Shown here piece by piece: positions 26,204 through 36,315 of a DNA stretch of 64,000 nt. Both the position numbers and the translations under genes were made by a program. Position 1 is the stretch's first letter. Every line of letters begins with the position of its first letter. Under the pieces are notes generated by a model. The model did not search any database and was not told the origin of the DNA. It was given only the letters and a program-made list of their open reading frames with translations. This stretch comes from an uncultured Bacteroidia bacterium (lineage in GTDB: Bacteria > Bacteroidota > Bacteroidia > NS11-12g > UBA955). The stretch spans positions 1-64,000 of the forward strand of contig CALSSY010000003.1 in the NCBI GenBank assembly GCA_943789135.1. Direction: 5' to 3'.

Positions 26204-27775
26204 CAACAAACCAATAACCAATAAATAAATTCCCAAGACACCTAAATCACCAAGGTGATAATAAACCGTCTTGTCTGAATTAGCCCAAATGGTTCGCTTA
26301 GGGCAGGTTTTTACGTACCATTCTGTGTCATCATAAGATTTACCTGTTGGATCTATAAACCCTGAAATGCCGGTATTAGCCGATCGTGCAACCCATTTCC
26401 TAAATTCTATTGCCCTCAATTTAGCATACGAAAAGTGTTGTTTGTGCCCTGGGGTGTTTTCCCACCATGCATCATTCGTAACGATACCTAACCACGTAGC
26501 ACCCCGCTCTAAATATCCCCTTATATAATCTCCATAAATACTTTCGTAACAAATTATAGGAGCAACAGGATTATCTTTACCTAACGAATAGGCCGAATCG
26601 CATACTCCTAAACTTCCCGAGATGCTATTTTCATCCAAAGAAATTGCAAGTTCTTCCAAGAAAGGAATGGTGTGTATGAAGGGCATTTGTTCGGTACCTG
26701 GTACCAATTTACTCTTGTGATAATACGACGGTTTTTCACCCGATTGCAAACACAAGGCAGAATTATAAACGTCGTAAAAGATTCCTTTATCATAGGTGGA
26801 TTTACGCGCAGATCTGGTAGGTTTTGACTGCGTCTGATAGTATTTCACGCCATGGAAGCCAGTTAGTAGTTGCAATTGGGGGTACCGACTTAATAAGTCC
26901 TTCTGAAGCATTTGAACTTGGTTATTTCGTTCGAGATAATCAATATCGATACTCCGGACCAAACAGGTTTCAGGCCAAAGCAACCAATCTGTAGCGCTAT
27001 CAATACCTTTCTCTGATAGACTTTCCATCTCCAATTGCATATCAATAGGATCTCTCTCAAACTTTTCATTCCAAGGATTGAAGCTTGGCTGCAGGACGGC
27101 AACATTAATGGGTTCACCACGCTCCTTATCTACCGTTTGCAACATTAAAATAGAAAGTATGATAGGAACTGTTATACCAGATAACAGTTTCCATTTGATG
27201 TCTAAAAACCCCTTCTTCAAACCAATAAACACGCCTATATTGATCCAAAGAATCCATAAAGAGCCACCTATAGTCCCCGTATATTCATACCATTGAATCC
27301 AAGATGTAGAGGCTGAAAATGCATTCCCTAGAGTCAGCCATGGCCAACTTAAATCCCAACGATGGTGACCGTACTCATAAAGAACCCAAAGTATTGTGAA
27401 AGTGGCAAAAAATACAAAAGAAAACTCCTTGTTTTTTTGCATTTTTCGCAATATTAGAAAAGGCACACACATGAAAAGGGTATTTAATATCAACATCACT
27501 ACGGCCCCCACAGGTGAAGCAAAATAAACCCACCATGTAGTGCTTAAATTCCATCCAAGAATAGAAAGATAAAGCCATCCAAAAAAGCGCCATGCCGAAC
27601 CCGACCTCAGCCTATCGTACAACACAAAAAAAGGAACAAACGCAATAAATAATAAAGGAGTTATTCCAATTGGCTCCCAAGCGAGTACAAATAAAATTGC
27701 AGGGAGTATAACCCAAAGCCACAATGGGCTATTCTGAATCCAAGTCCTCAATTTGATTATTTGCGTATTTGGCAC
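26180..27775 (-). CDS. lnt: Apolipoprotein N-acyltransferase
   Basis: 531 residues. About seven hydrophobic segments at the N-terminus and one at the C-terminus flank a nitrilase-type domain (about 210-490). Visible active-site elements are Glu in LLWPETC, Lys in KSKLVPGTEQMPF and Cys in PIICYESIYG. The enzyme N-acylates the lipoprotein N-terminal Cys in the inner membrane; the window encodes several lipoproteins that would be substrates. The start overlaps rsmI by 47 bases, so it is the distal gene of the rfbA-zapA-rny-rsmI-lnt series. Confidence 0.92.
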   Translation of the reverse strand: MPNTQIIKLRTWIQNSPLWLWVILPAILFVLAWEPIGITPLLFIAFVPFFVLYDRLRSGSAWRFFGWLYLSILGWNLSTTWWVYFASPVGAVVMLILNTLFMCVPFLILRKMQKNKEFSFVFFATFTILWVLYEYGHHRWDLSWPWLTLGNAFSASTSWIQWYEYTGTIGGSLWILWINIGVFIGLKKGFLDIKWKLLSGITVPIILSILMLQTVDKERGEPINVAVLQPSFNPWNEKFERDPIDMQLEMESLSEKGIDSATDWLLWPETCLVRSIDIDYLERNNQVQMLQKDLLSRYPQLQLLTGFHGVKYYQTQSKPTRSARKSTYDKGIFYDVYNSALCLQSGEKPSYYHKSKLVPGTEQMPFIHTIPFLEELAISLDENSISGSLGVCDSAYSLGKDNPVAPIICYESIYGDYIRGYLERGATWLGIVTNDAWWENTPGHKQHFSYAKLRAIEFRKWVARSANTGISGFIDPTGKSYDDTEWYVKTCPKRTIWANSDKTVYYHLGDLGVLGIYLLVIGLLSIIRAFR

Positions 27776-28439
27776 CTTCCAAAACTACAACAAATTCACC
27801 TTTTGGTGCTCGATTTTCAAAATGGGTTACAGCCTCTGTTAATGTACCGTTAATGGTTTCTTCAAACTTCTTGGTAATTTCCCGAGAAACACTCACCCTT
27901 CGGTTAGGTTCACACATGTCTCTTAATGCGATGAGCGTTTTTAGCAACTTATGCGGACTCTCATAAAAAACCAAAGTATCATCGTAATTCGACCATTCCA
28001 TCAACTTGGTCTGACGTCCCTTCTTTTGAGGAAGAAAACCCTCAAAGGTGAATTTGTGCAATGCAAACCCGCTTTTTATCAAGGCCGGTAAAAACGCTGT
28101 AGCTCCAGGCAAAACCTCGATATCGATGCCTTGAGCAATTGCTTCTCGAGTTAATAAATAACCGGGATCCGAAACTGCTGGAGTTCCAGCATCTGAAACT
28201 TGTGCAAGATCTGCACCCTCTTTCAGCTCTTGTATGTATTTGGCTAGTTTATGATGCTCATTATGAATGTGAAAACTTTCACATGGAGTATTAATTTCAT
28301 AATGATTTAACAATACCCGCGTTGTTCGGGTATCTTCCGCTAAAATCTTTTTAACGGATTTAAGAACTAAAACTGCCCGGTAAGTTATATCGCCCAAGTT
28401 ACCAATTGGCGTAGGAACTATATATAACTTACCCGACAT
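27729..28439 (-). CDS. rsmI: 16S rRNA (cytidine-1402-2'-O)-methyltransferase
   Basis: 236 residues. It methylates the ribose of C1402 in the 30S decoding site using SAM. RsmI signatures are LYIVPTPIGNLGDITYRA, EDTRTTRVLLNHY, QVSDAGTPAVSDPGY and VLPGATAFLPAL, followed by VFYESPHKLLKTL. It starts 9 bases after the rny stop and overlaps lnt at its end, so it is part of one operon. Confidence 0.96.
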   Translation of the reverse strand: MSGKLYIVPTPIGNLGDITYRAVLVLKSVKKILAEDTRTTRVLLNHYEINTPCESFHIHNEHHKLAKYIQELKEGADLAQVSDAGTPAVSDPGYLLTREAIAQGIDIEVLPGATAFLPALIKSGFALHKFTFEGFLPQKKGRQTKLMEWSNYDDTLVFYESPHKLLKTLIALRDMCEPNRRVSVSREITKKFEETINGTLTEAVTHFENRAPKGEFVVVLEGAKYANNQIEDLDSE

Positions 28440-28447
28440 CTTATTTT

Positions 28448-29989
28448 TTACTTAGCCACTCCAACCGAGCGTTTCTCACGTATAACCGTGATTTTCACTT
28501 GACCAGGGTAACGCATTTCTGTCATGATTCTATTCGACAATTCAAAAGCCAAGTTATCGGCTTGATCGTCATTGGTACCTTCAGCTCCCATGATGATTCG
28601 CAACTCACGACCTGCTTGAATGGCAAATGCTTTCTCAACGCCAGGATAACTCAAGGCCATGTTTTCCATTTCTTTGATTCGCTCAACGTATTGTTCGTCG
28701 CCACGACGTGCACCAGGTCTTGAACCGCTGATGGCATCACAAGCCTGAACAACAGGACTCAATAAACTGGTCATTTCGATTTCATCGTGGTGGGCTCCAA
28801 CTGCGTTACAAACTTCAGGATGCTCGCCGTACTTTTCGCACAACTTCAGTCCTAACAACGCGTGTGGAGTTTCTTCGTCGTTATCCGGACACTTACCAAT
28901 ATCGTGCAACAATCCGGCACGTTTTGCTAATTTCACGTTCAATCCCATTTCAGCCGCCATTGTTGCACACAAACGCGCAACTTCACGTGAGTGCTTCAAC
29001 AGATTCTGACCATACGAACTACGGAATCTCATACGACCGACGTAGCGAATTAACTCCGGATGTAATCCAGTGATACCCAAGTCAACTACGGTGCGCTCGC
29101 CCCATTCGATAACTTCTTCCTCGATCTGTTTTTTCGTTTTTTCAACGACTTCTTCGATACGTGCTGGGTGAATACGTCCATCGCGAATCAAACGCTCCAG
29201 CGACACACGAGCAACCTCACGGCGTATTGGATCGTAACAAGATAATACGATTGTTTCAGGGGTATCGTCGATTAAGATTTCTACACCGGTAGCCGCTTCA
29301 AAAGCTTTGATGTTTCTACCTTCACGACCAATAATTCTTCCTTTAACATCATCCGATTCTAATGGGAATGCTGTTACGGTGTTATCAATTGCCAATTCTG
29401 CTGCAGTTCGCTGAATGGTTTGCAATACAATACGTTTTGCCTCTCGCGTTGCTCCCAATTTTGCTTCTTCAACAATGGTTTTGGCCAAGGTCATGCCTTC
29501 AGAATGGGTTTTGGCTTTAATAGCCTCCATCATTTTATCTTTGGCTTCTTCTTGAGACAATCCAGCAACTGTTTCCAATTGCTTCAATTGTTGATCGCGC
29601 ATCTCCGACAATTCTTGTTCGCGCTTTTTATACGTTTCCATTTGCGCATCCAAACGCTGCCCTTTTTGAATTGTTTCGTCTTCTTTTTGCTTTAAATTTC
29701 TGATTTTGTCATCCAAAGATTGCTCTTTTTGTTTCAACCTGTTTTCGGCATTGGAAAGTTCCTGCGAACGTTTGTTCGTTTCTTTCTCATACTCCGAACG
29801 CAATTGCATGTACTTTTCCTTTGCTTCAAGGATACGGTCTTTCTTGAGGTTTTCACCCTGCATTTTGGCTTCTTCCAAAATGCGACTTTTTTCGCTTTCT
29901 AATTGTTTTTTGCGAGCGGCAACAAATAGCATATAGCCAACTCCCACTCCTACAATTAGTCCAATTAGGATAAATAAGATACTGTTCAT
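28448..29989 (-). CDS. rny: Ribonuclease Y
   Basis: 513 residues. An N-terminal membrane anchor (FILIGLIVGVGVGYMLFVA) is followed by a long coiled coil (about 25-190), a KH domain (RIIGREGRNIKAFEAATGVE) and an HD domain (LLHDIGK; GAHHDE). It is the membrane-bound endoribonuclease that starts decay of many mRNAs. It is the standard length and lies between zapA and rsmI on the same strand, 47 bases after zapA. Confidence 0.96.
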   Translation of the reverse strand: MNSILFILIGLIVGVGVGYMLFVAARKKQLESEKSRILEEAKMQGENLKKDRILEAKEKYMQLRSEYEKETNKRSQELSNAENRLKQKEQSLDDKIRNLKQKEDETIQKGQRLDAQMETYKKREQELSEMRDQQLKQLETVAGLSQEEAKDKMMEAIKAKTHSEGMTLAKTIVEEAKLGATREAKRIVLQTIQRTAAELAIDNTVTAFPLESDDVKGRIIGREGRNIKAFEAATGVEILIDDTPETIVLSCYDPIRREVARVSLERLIRDGRIHPARIEEVVEKTKKQIEEEVIEWGERTVVDLGITGLHPELIRYVGRMRFRSSYGQNLLKHSREVARLCATMAAEMGLNVKLAKRAGLLHDIGKCPDNDEETPHALLGLKLCEKYGEHPEVCNAVGAHHDEIEMTSLLSPVVQACDAISGSRPGARRGDEQYVERIKEMENMALSYPGVEKAFAIQAGRELRIIMGAEGTNDDQADNLAFELSNRIMTEMRYPGQVKITVIREKRSVGVAK

Positions 29990-30036
29990 GTTACTCCATT
30001 TTTATACATTATGGAGCACCGATTTGTACGTCTTGA

Positions 30037-30333
30037 TTAATTCAAGGAATCCAGCAGTTGTTCAATTTCCGTCAATTCATTCTCAAAAGGTTCTGTTTGG
30101 GCAGGTTGATTTTCAACTCGCACAACTTCACCCGCTAAATCCAACGCCGCCCAAGACAATCGATCTAAAGGATCGTTTGAGCCAAAACGCTGAAATCCAG
30201 CTATTCTTTTATTTAACAGTTCTACTGCTGACAAAACTTGTGCTTCGTCCTGTTTTGCCACACGTAACCGCATCGGGCGGCCATCAATGGTTACAGTTAA
30301 GAGTACAGTTTCGTTAGGTTCCATATTTATCAA
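30037..30333 (-). CDS. zapA: Cell division protein ZapA
   Basis: 98 residues. The N-terminal part (VLLTVTIDGRPMRLRVAKQDEAQVLSAVELLN) matches ZapA and the rest is helical. ZapA stabilises FtsZ protofilaments at the division ring. It overlaps the upstream coiled-coil gene by 4 bases, which may encode a partner protein. No 6S RNA is visible in the short gap to rny. Confidence 0.87.
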   Translation of the reverse strand: MINMEPNETVLLTVTIDGRPMRLRVAKQDEAQVLSAVELLNKRIAGFQRFGSNDPLDRLSWAALDLAGEVVRVENQPAQTEPFENELTEIEQLLDSLN

Positions 30334-30788
30334 TCGTTTAGCAAATCAATGCACCGGTCTATGTCTCGTATTAATTCGTTTATTTTTATTTTTAATTCAT
30401 GGTTGTCGCCCTTTTCAGACGACATTTCTTTTGCAAGTTTAATCAATTTATTCTGTTCGGTTAATTCGTTAATCGTATTTTTTTGCACCTGTAAAGTATT
30501 GTCCTTTAACATGAGCATTTCTTCCAATTCTCGAACCTTATTTTCGGCACGTTCTTTTTCCAATTCAAGATTTTCAATTATGGTATCTTTTTTTGCCAAT
30601 AACTCTTGCTCCCCTGAAAAGTCCTCAGACCCAATATTGCTCTCTATTTTGTTTTTTAATTCTAAAATATGGGTTTCCAGATTTTCCACTCGAACAGATA
30701 ACGCCTCGTTTTCTGATTGCACTTGTCTAAAACGCGACACCAAATCGCTGATTTTAGACTTCACAATAGACAAACGAGAGTTAACCAT
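30330..30788 (-). CDS. Coiled-coil protein upstream of zapA
   Basis: 152 residues, almost entirely heptad-patterned coiled coil (QSENEALSVRVENLETHIL; IENLELEKERAENKVREL), acidic and lysine-rich, without membrane segments or signal peptide. I do not recognise a named family. Its position directly before zapA with a 4-base overlap suggests a division-ring coiled coil comparable in role to ZapB, which is inference. It begins 12 bases after the rfbA stop. Confidence 0.75.
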   Translation of the reverse strand: MVNSRLSIVKSKISDLVSRFRQVQSENEALSVRVENLETHILELKNKIESNIGSEDFSGEQELLAKKDTIIENLELEKERAENKVRELEEMLMLKDNTLQVQKNTINELTEQNKLIKLAKEMSSEKGDNHELKIKINELIRDIDRCIDLLND

Positions 30789-30800
30789 AATTATTTCAAT

Positions 30801-31673
30801 TTAATAGGTTTGAATGTGAATGATTTTTTCAAGATAATCGCCATAACCACTCTTTTTTAAAGGTTGGGCAATTTCAATTAAAGTATCGGAATCGATGAAG
30901 CCTTGTCTCCAAGCAATTTCTTCAATACATCCTACCTTCAATCCTTGTCGCTCTTCTATAACCTCTACAAATTGTCCTGCTTGCATTAATGAACTAAATG
31001 TTCCGGTATCCAACCAAGCAGTACCACGACTCAAAATACGAACAGACAGGTTGCCATTGGCCAAATAATGTTTATTCACATCTGTAATCTCAAGTTCTCC
31101 TCTTGGTGAAGGCTTCAAGTTTTTGGCAACTTCCACAACAGAATTATCGTAAAAATACAAACCCGGAACGGCAAAACTTGATTTAGGTTCGCTTGGCTTT
31201 TCTTCTATACTCAATGCTTTCAATTCAGAGTCAAACTCGACAACACCATAGCGTTCTGGATCTGAAACATGATAGGCAAAAACAATACCTCCTTGTGGAT
31301 TGCGGCAACTCTTCAATGTTTCATTGAGGTGACTTCCGTAAAAAATATTATCTCCTAAAATTAATGCAACATCATCGTTTCCAATGAAAGATTCCCCCAA
31401 AACGAAAGCTTGCGCCAAACCATCAGGTGAGGGTTGAACCGTATATTCAAATCGACAACCAATGCGACTTCCATCTCCTAAAAGTCTTTGGAAATGAGGT
31501 AAATCATGCGGTGTAGAAATGATGAGTATTTCGCGAATTCCCGCCATCATTAAGACGGAAAGGGGATAATAAATCATGGGTTTGTCGTAAACCGGCATAA
31601 GCTGCTTGCTTACAGCCATGGTAAGCGGATACAAACGTGTACCTGAACCGCCGGCTAAAATGATTCCCTTCAT
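30801..31673 (-). CDS. rfbA: Glucose-1-phosphate thymidylyltransferase
   Basis: 290 residues, full RmlA length. It makes dTDP-glucose, the first step towards dTDP-rhamnose and related sugars. Signature motifs are [56 protein letters not shown] and TAWLDTGT. The other rml genes are not nearby. The gene seems to open an operon running through zapA, rny, rsmI and lnt. An exact -7 box lies 5 nt before its ATG. Confidence 0.96.
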   Translation of the reverse strand: MKGIILAGGSGTRLYPLTMAVSKQLMPVYDKPMIYYPLSVLMMAGIREILIISTPHDLPHFQRLLGDGSRIGCRFEYTVQPSPDGLAQAFVLGESFIGNDDVALILGDNIFYGSHLNETLKSCRNPQGGIVFAYHVSDPERYGVVEFDSELKALSIEEKPSEPKSSFAVPGLYFYDNSVVEVAKNLKPSPRGELEITDVNKHYLANGNLSVRILSRGTAWLDTGTFSSLMQAGQFVEVIEERQGLKVGCIEEIAWRQGFIDSDTLIEIAQPLKKSGYGDYLEKIIHIQTY

Positions 31674-31678
31674 ACCCT

Positions 31679-31686
31679 CAAAGATA
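31679..31686 (-). promoter_or_regulatory. -7 box for rfbA operon
   Basis: TATCTTTG on the minus strand, exact TAnnTTTG, ends 5 nt before the rfbA ATG. Confidence 0.6.
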
Positions 31687-31719
31687 CAATCTTATCGGGG
31701 CGAATAAAAAGTGTAATTA

Positions 31720-33018
31720 TTAATTTAATGAGATAACAAAATAGTTCTTCTTGCCTTTTTGCGCAATGATATATTTACCATGTAATACATCAGAAGATCC
31801 AATTGAATAATCAATATCACTCAACTTCGACTTATTTAAAGAAAAGCCATTGGCTTGAACCATTTTACGAGCTTCCCCTTTAGAAGAAAAAATAGAGGTT
31901 TCAACTGCTAATAAATCCAAAATATTTAGACCCGATTCTAATTTTTTCAGATCCAGATTAAATGTATCCATTCCTTCCAATGATGCTGAGAGTGTTGCTT
32001 CATCTAAAGCACGCAAATCCTCTTCGCTTCCATTTCCAAAAAATACTTGGGTTGCTTTTTGGGCCAATTCTAAAGCCAATTCACCATGAACACGAACGGT
32101 CATTTCTTCAGCCAAGGCTTTTTGTAAACTTCTCAGATACTCTTGGCCTGAATGAGCATCAATTAAAGATTGAATTTCTTCACGCGATTTAAGCGAATAA
32201 ATTTTTATAAACTTTATCGCATCCTCATCGCCAATATTTAACCAAAATTGATAAAAAGAAAATACGGGAGTTTTAGAAGGATCTAACCATACATTACCTC
32301 CTTCACTCTTACCGAATTTTGTTCCATCAGATTTGGTAACTAAGGGCGCTGTTATGGCAAAAGCATCACCTTGAATGGTCTTGCGAATTAATTCCGTACC
32401 TGTTGTGATATTCCCCCATTGATCACTTCCACCCATTTGGAGTTTTACGCCCATTTCGCGATACAGATGTAAAAAATCGTATCCCTGAACAAGTTGATAC
32501 GTGAACTCGGTGAAAGATAATCCTCCTGCTTCCAAACGATTTTTAACGCTGTCTTTACTCATCATATAACTCACCGTTATATGTTTACCAACATCGCGAA
32601 TAAAATCTAAAAAAGACCACTCTTTAAACCAATCGTAATTGTTTACAACAACTGCTTTGTTTTCACCATTTTCAAAATCTAAAAAACGCATCAATTGTGC
32701 TTTTTGACCATCAAGATTTCTCTGGATTGCATCACTATCTAAAAGCTGCCTTTCTGTTGATTTTCCGCTTGGATCTCCAACTCTACCCGTTGCACCACCA
32801 ACTAAAACCACTGGTGTATGTCCCGCCCTTTGAAATAGGGTAAGCAACATGATGGGCACCATATTGCCAATGTGCAGGGAGTCTGCAGTTGGATCGAAAC
32901 CTATGTAGGCCGCAACGCGTTCTTTATTTAATAATTCATCGGTTCCCGGAATGCTGTCGTGCAACAATCCTCTCCACTGTAGTTCTTCTAAAAAATCAAA
33001 ATTTGGTTTAAACGTCAT
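31720..33018 (-). CDS. tyrS: Tyrosyl-tRNA synthetase
   Basis: 432 residues. Class I synthetase charging tRNA(Tyr). The HIGH-type motif is in GFDPTADSLHIGNM, the KMSKS-type loop reads KFGKSEGGNVWLD, and the C-terminal S4-like RNA-binding region is at about 365-430 (GEARKMVQANGFSLN). It overlaps the end of the upstream PH-like membrane gene by 11 bases. Confidence 0.97.
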   Translation of the reverse strand: MTFKPNFDFLEELQWRGLLHDSIPGTDELLNKERVAAYIGFDPTADSLHIGNMVPIMLLTLFQRAGHTPVVLVGGATGRVGDPSGKSTERQLLDSDAIQRNLDGQKAQLMRFLDFENGENKAVVVNNYDWFKEWSFLDFIRDVGKHITVSYMMSKDSVKNRLEAGGLSFTEFTYQLVQGYDFLHLYREMGVKLQMGGSDQWGNITTGTELIRKTIQGDAFAITAPLVTKSDGTKFGKSEGGNVWLDPSKTPVFSFYQFWLNIGDEDAIKFIKIYSLKSREEIQSLIDAHSGQEYLRSLQKALAEEMTVRVHGELALELAQKATQVFFGNGSEEDLRALDEATLSASLEGMDTFNLDLKKLESGLNILDLLAVETSIFSSKGEARKMVQANGFSLNKSKLSDIDYSIGSSDVLHGKYIIAQKGKKNYFVISLN

Positions 33019-33451
33019 GATTCTCCTGCTCTATTCTTTCTTGTATGATATCCGAAATAGTCTGTTTTAAATCTTCCGTTTGATCTTCGGTTAATCCACT
33101 GGTTGCGAAACAAACGACTTGAGCGGTTTCCTTTAGCATAAAATTAATTTCGAAAACCAAATAATCAATTCGCTGAACAAATTTCCAAGGAATAAACGTG
33201 TAACTCGAGAAAAAATGTTCTCTCCAAGCAATGCCTTCGTGATTAACCCGGACAAAATAATCTCCTTTACGCTTTTGATAGATCCACATCAACAATGGCA
33301 GTGCCAAAGCCGAATAAATGAAACCACCTGTCCAACTGAAAAAATCGTAGTGAAACGCAAAACCCACAAGAAAAATAACCAACAAGACTAAAACGGCCGG
33401 TAATTCCGCTTTTTGCTTAGGAATTTTGACAAAAAATGCGTCTTTACTCAT
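33008..33451 (-). CDS. Small membrane protein with PH-like C-terminal part
   Basis: 147 residues. Two transmembrane helices (LPAVLVLLVIFLVGFAF and GGFIYSALALPLLMWIY) are followed by a beta-rich segment (YFVRVNHEGIAWREHFF; FIPWKFVQRIDYLVFEI) resembling the bacterial PH-like/YcxB-type domain that follows such helices. The function is unknown. It lies between a T9SS cargo gene (1-base overlap) and tyrS (11-base overlap), and is probably co-transcribed with both. Confidence 0.65.
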   Translation of the reverse strand: MSKDAFFVKIPKQKAELPAVLVLLVIFLVGFAFHYDFFSWTGGFIYSALALPLLMWIYQKRKGDYFVRVNHEGIAWREHFFSSYTFIPWKFVQRIDYLVFEINFMLKETAQVVCFATSGLTEDQTEDLKQTISDIIQERIEQENHDV

Positions 33452-34152
33452 TATGGCTTCACAAATCTAGCTGAACGCCCATTCGCCCTCATGATGTATA
33501 ATCCCGCAGGTAAATTTGCCACTGACGTTTGGAAAACAGATCCGTTCTTATCCCAATTTAAATTCATTTCCACCCCGTTAAACGAGAAAACCGTTGGAAT
33601 CTCTTTGCTTAATACCGATACCTGGGCATTGCTAGGATTTGGAAAGATATTCAATTCATTTAAGTTCACTTTTGATAAGGATGCGCCACCATCAAAAACA
33701 TTTAGCACATAATTTCTAATTGTATCACCTTGATTAATAGAAACAAATCCAAAAACTTTTGCATAACTCATAACAGGAATTTCCAATGGGAATGTACCTT
33801 CTTCCGTTGGTGTTCCATAAACGGAAATACAGCTTGGCGTTAAGGGTAAAAACTTGTTTATTCCGTCTTTACATCTGTATGTAACACCTGAAGGTAAACC
33901 AAGAACATCCAATAAAACCATTGAATCGATTACGGCTTTCACGGTTTGTCCGTTAGCTTCAACCATGGTATCCGAAAATAACAACACCGAAATGGTTTCG
34001 CTATATGCCTGACCTTTTTGAGCAAATGGAAGGGCTTCCGGTAAAATACCTGGCTCAGAAAGTGTAACCGGGGTGCAATCTTGTGACCACAATGGTTGAA
34101 CCATAAATGTCGCCGTTAGACATAAGCTGGCGAAAATGAATTTGCGTATCAT
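33451..34152 (-). CDS. T9SS-exported protein with type A sorting domain
   Basis: 233 residues from MIRKFIFASLCLT, the start that gives a clean signal peptide ending at LWSQ; a longer in-frame reading would run into the divergent receptor gene. The middle part has conserved Cys residues but no recognised catalytic motif. The C-terminal about 75 residues are a T9SS type A sorting domain (NELNIFPNPSNAQVSVL; LPAGLYIM). The protein is therefore sent to the surface or medium by the type IX system. A TAACTTCG box lies 20 nt upstream. Confidence 0.78.
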   Translation of the reverse strand: MIRKFIFASLCLTATFMVQPLWSQDCTPVTLSEPGILPEALPFAQKGQAYSETISVLLFSDTMVEANGQTVKAVIDSMVLLDVLGLPSGVTYRCKDGINKFLPLTPSCISVYGTPTEEGTFPLEIPVMSYAKVFGFVSINQGDTIRNYVLNVFDGGASLSKVNLNELNIFPNPSNAQVSVLSKEIPTVFSFNGVEMNLNWDKNGSVFQTSVANLPAGLYIMRANGRSARFVKP

Positions 34153-34197
34153 ATTCCTGAGGATTATTTTCACGAAGTTACAAGTAAAACCAAAAAC

Positions 34198-36306
34198 GTG
34201 AAACATTTTTCTGTGCTTCTTGCCATTCTATCAACCGTATCGTTATCGGCTCAAGCCACAGAAAGCAATGTTAATCAAGAAAACCCACCTATATCAAAGA
34301 ATTCGAAGCAAGGTTTTCAATCTATATCCGACACCATTAAATTGGTGAATTTTGATTATCTGGATGGTGTTGTCATCAGCACCAACAAAGGTTTCACAAA
34401 AATCAAAGAGAGTACAGTTGGGCTCTCAATTTTGAAACCTTATTTGATCGAAAATAAAATTACAACCAATATCAACTCCGCTTTGGAACAAGTTCCGGGG
34501 GTAGTAATCAATGACGATCAAATAAACATCCGGAACGGGAGCGGTTGGAGTTATGGGGCAGGTTCCAGAGTTATGGTTTGTATCGACGACATGCCTATGT
34601 TATCCGGTGATGCGGGTTCTGTACCTTTCAGTTTTCTCCCGAGTGAAGGAATCAATAGTGTAGAAGTCATAAAAAATGCCGGTTCTGTTTTATACGGTTC
34701 GTCCGCTGTGAATGGAGTTGTGAATATGCGTTCTGCTCCAATTACCCCAAAAGGAGAAGGGCAAATTACCATGATTGGAGGAGCATACGAAACCCCGGAA
34801 AGCCTCAAATTCAACGGTGAAAGTCAATTTTTATATGGAATCAATGGATTCTATCGGAAGAAAGTTGGAAGCCATTCCATTTCATTCAATTGGAATCAAT
34901 TAAATGACGATAGTTATCGAATGGGAGATTTTGATAATCGCGTTCGGATAGGTTGGAGGTATGGCTACGAACCTGCCTGGTCAAAAAAGCTTAAATTATG
35001 GCTTAACGGAAACATTCAACGGGGTCAAAGTGGTTCATTTCTTCTTTGGGAGGACAACAAAAAAGCCTATAATTCTCTGGGTAATGCGGTTACCAAAAAC
35101 ACGGGAAGTCGCTTTTACCTTGATCCAATTTTGGAGTGGAATGGAAACTGGAAACACACGTTTCAAAATCGATATTTTGCAGTTAAAAATGATATTGATA
35201 ATGGTGATCCTAACAACAATCAAGACAATCAAAGTCAATATTACTATTCCGAATGGCGCAGCAGTAAAACATTCAACCGCTTTTTGAATTTCACAGGTGG
35301 CTTGGTTAATTCTTATACCCTGTCTCAGAGCCCGCTGTTTTTAGGCGACCATAAAGCCCGTAATCACGCAGGATATAGCCAATTAACATTCAAAAGCAGG
35401 GGTTGGATAGTTGAGCTTGGTTCCAGATACGAGTATTTTCAACTCGACGATAAAAACCGTCAAAAACCCGTGTTTAGGGCCGGTTTGAATAAACAGCTCG
35501 GAAAAGCAACCTTTTGGCGCGCTTCTTACGGCGAAGGTTTCAGATTCCCCTCAATGGCTGAACTTTTCACGAAAACTTCAACGGGAAATGTTTTTGTTCT
35601 GCCCAATCCTGAATTAGAGCCTGAAACTTCTCAGAATTTTGAAATTGGAATCAAACAAGGTTTTAAAATCAATCGTTCTGGAAAATTATTTACCGGATAT
35701 GCCGATCTTTCGTATTATCGACTGAATGTTCAAAACCTAATGGAGTATACCTTCAACAATTGGAAGGGAGGAATCGGTTTCAAGTCGATAAATGTGAGCC
35801 CCGCTTCAATTCAAGGCTTTGAAATCGAGAGTGGTGGAAATTTAAACATTAACAAACAACAAATTAGGTGGTTTCTAGGTTACACATATTCATTGCCTTT
35901 GGTTCAGAACCCCGAACAAACGCTTTCGGGAACCGCTTTGACCTATGCAGATTTGGCGAGTGATCCAACGCCATTTATGAAGTACCGCAATCGCCATATA
36001 ATTCGCGGTGATGTTGAATACAACGTGAATCCTTTTGTTCTGGGAATCAGTTATCGATACGAAAGTGGATTTGAAAATGTAGACAAAATATTTTTGGAAG
36101 ACGCGGTGATCAAAGGAGTTTCCGATCAATATAGAAACGGAAAAATTGATGCACATATTTTCGATTTACGAGCAGGAATAACCTTAAATAAAAACTTGGA
36201 TTTCATGGTTCAAATTCGCAATCTAACACAACAATTATACATGGGCCGACCTGCCGATATGTCTGCCCCCCGTATGTATCAGATTCAATTGAATTATAAA
36301 ATTTAA
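34198..36306 (+). CDS. TonB-dependent outer-membrane receptor
   Basis: 702 residues from GTG, with a signal peptide (KHFSVLLAILSTVSLSAQ). The plug domain (about 70-190) has INSALEQVPGVVINDDQINI and GSVLYGSSAVNGVVNM, and the rest is a 22-strand-type barrel with the C-terminal YQIQLNYKI. It lacks the N-terminal CarboxypepD_reg domain common in SusC-type receptors and looks closer to BtuB/siderophore receptors. The ligand is not deducible. Its start is 45 bases from the divergent T9SS cargo gene, so the two share an upstream region. Confidence 0.9.
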   Translation: MKHFSVLLAILSTVSLSAQATESNVNQENPPISKNSKQGFQSISDTIKLVNFDYLDGVVISTNKGFTKIKESTVGLSILKPYLIENKITTNINSALEQVPGVVINDDQINIRNGSGWSYGAGSRVMVCIDDMPMLSGDAGSVPFSFLPSEGINSVEVIKNAGSVLYGSSAVNGVVNMRSAPITPKGEGQITMIGGAYETPESLKFNGESQFLYGINGFYRKKVGSHSISFNWNQLNDDSYRMGDFDNRVRIGWRYGYEPAWSKKLKLWLNGNIQRGQSGSFLLWEDNKKAYNSLGNAVTKNTGSRFYLDPILEWNGNWKHTFQNRYFAVKNDIDNGDPNNNQDNQSQYYYSEWRSSKTFNRFLNFTGGLVNSYTLSQSPLFLGDHKARNHAGYSQLTFKSRGWIVELGSRYEYFQLDDKNRQKPVFRAGLNKQLGKATFWRASYGEGFRFPSMAELFTKTSTGNVFVLPNPELEPETSQNFEIGIKQGFKINRSGKLFTGYADLSYYRLNVQNLMEYTFNNWKGGIGFKSINVSPASIQGFEIESGGNLNINKQQIRWFLGYTYSLPLVQNPEQTLSGTALTYADLASDPTPFMKYRNRHIIRGDVEYNVNPFVLGISYRYESGFENVDKIFLEDAVIKGVSDQYRNGKIDAHIFDLRAGITLNKNLDFMVQIRNLTQQLYMGRPADMSAPRMYQIQLNYKI

Positions 36307-36315
36307 ATCGTTGAT

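Noticed and set aside
29990..30036. 6S RNA next to zapA
   Set aside because: The gap to rny is only 47 bases, too short for ssrS.
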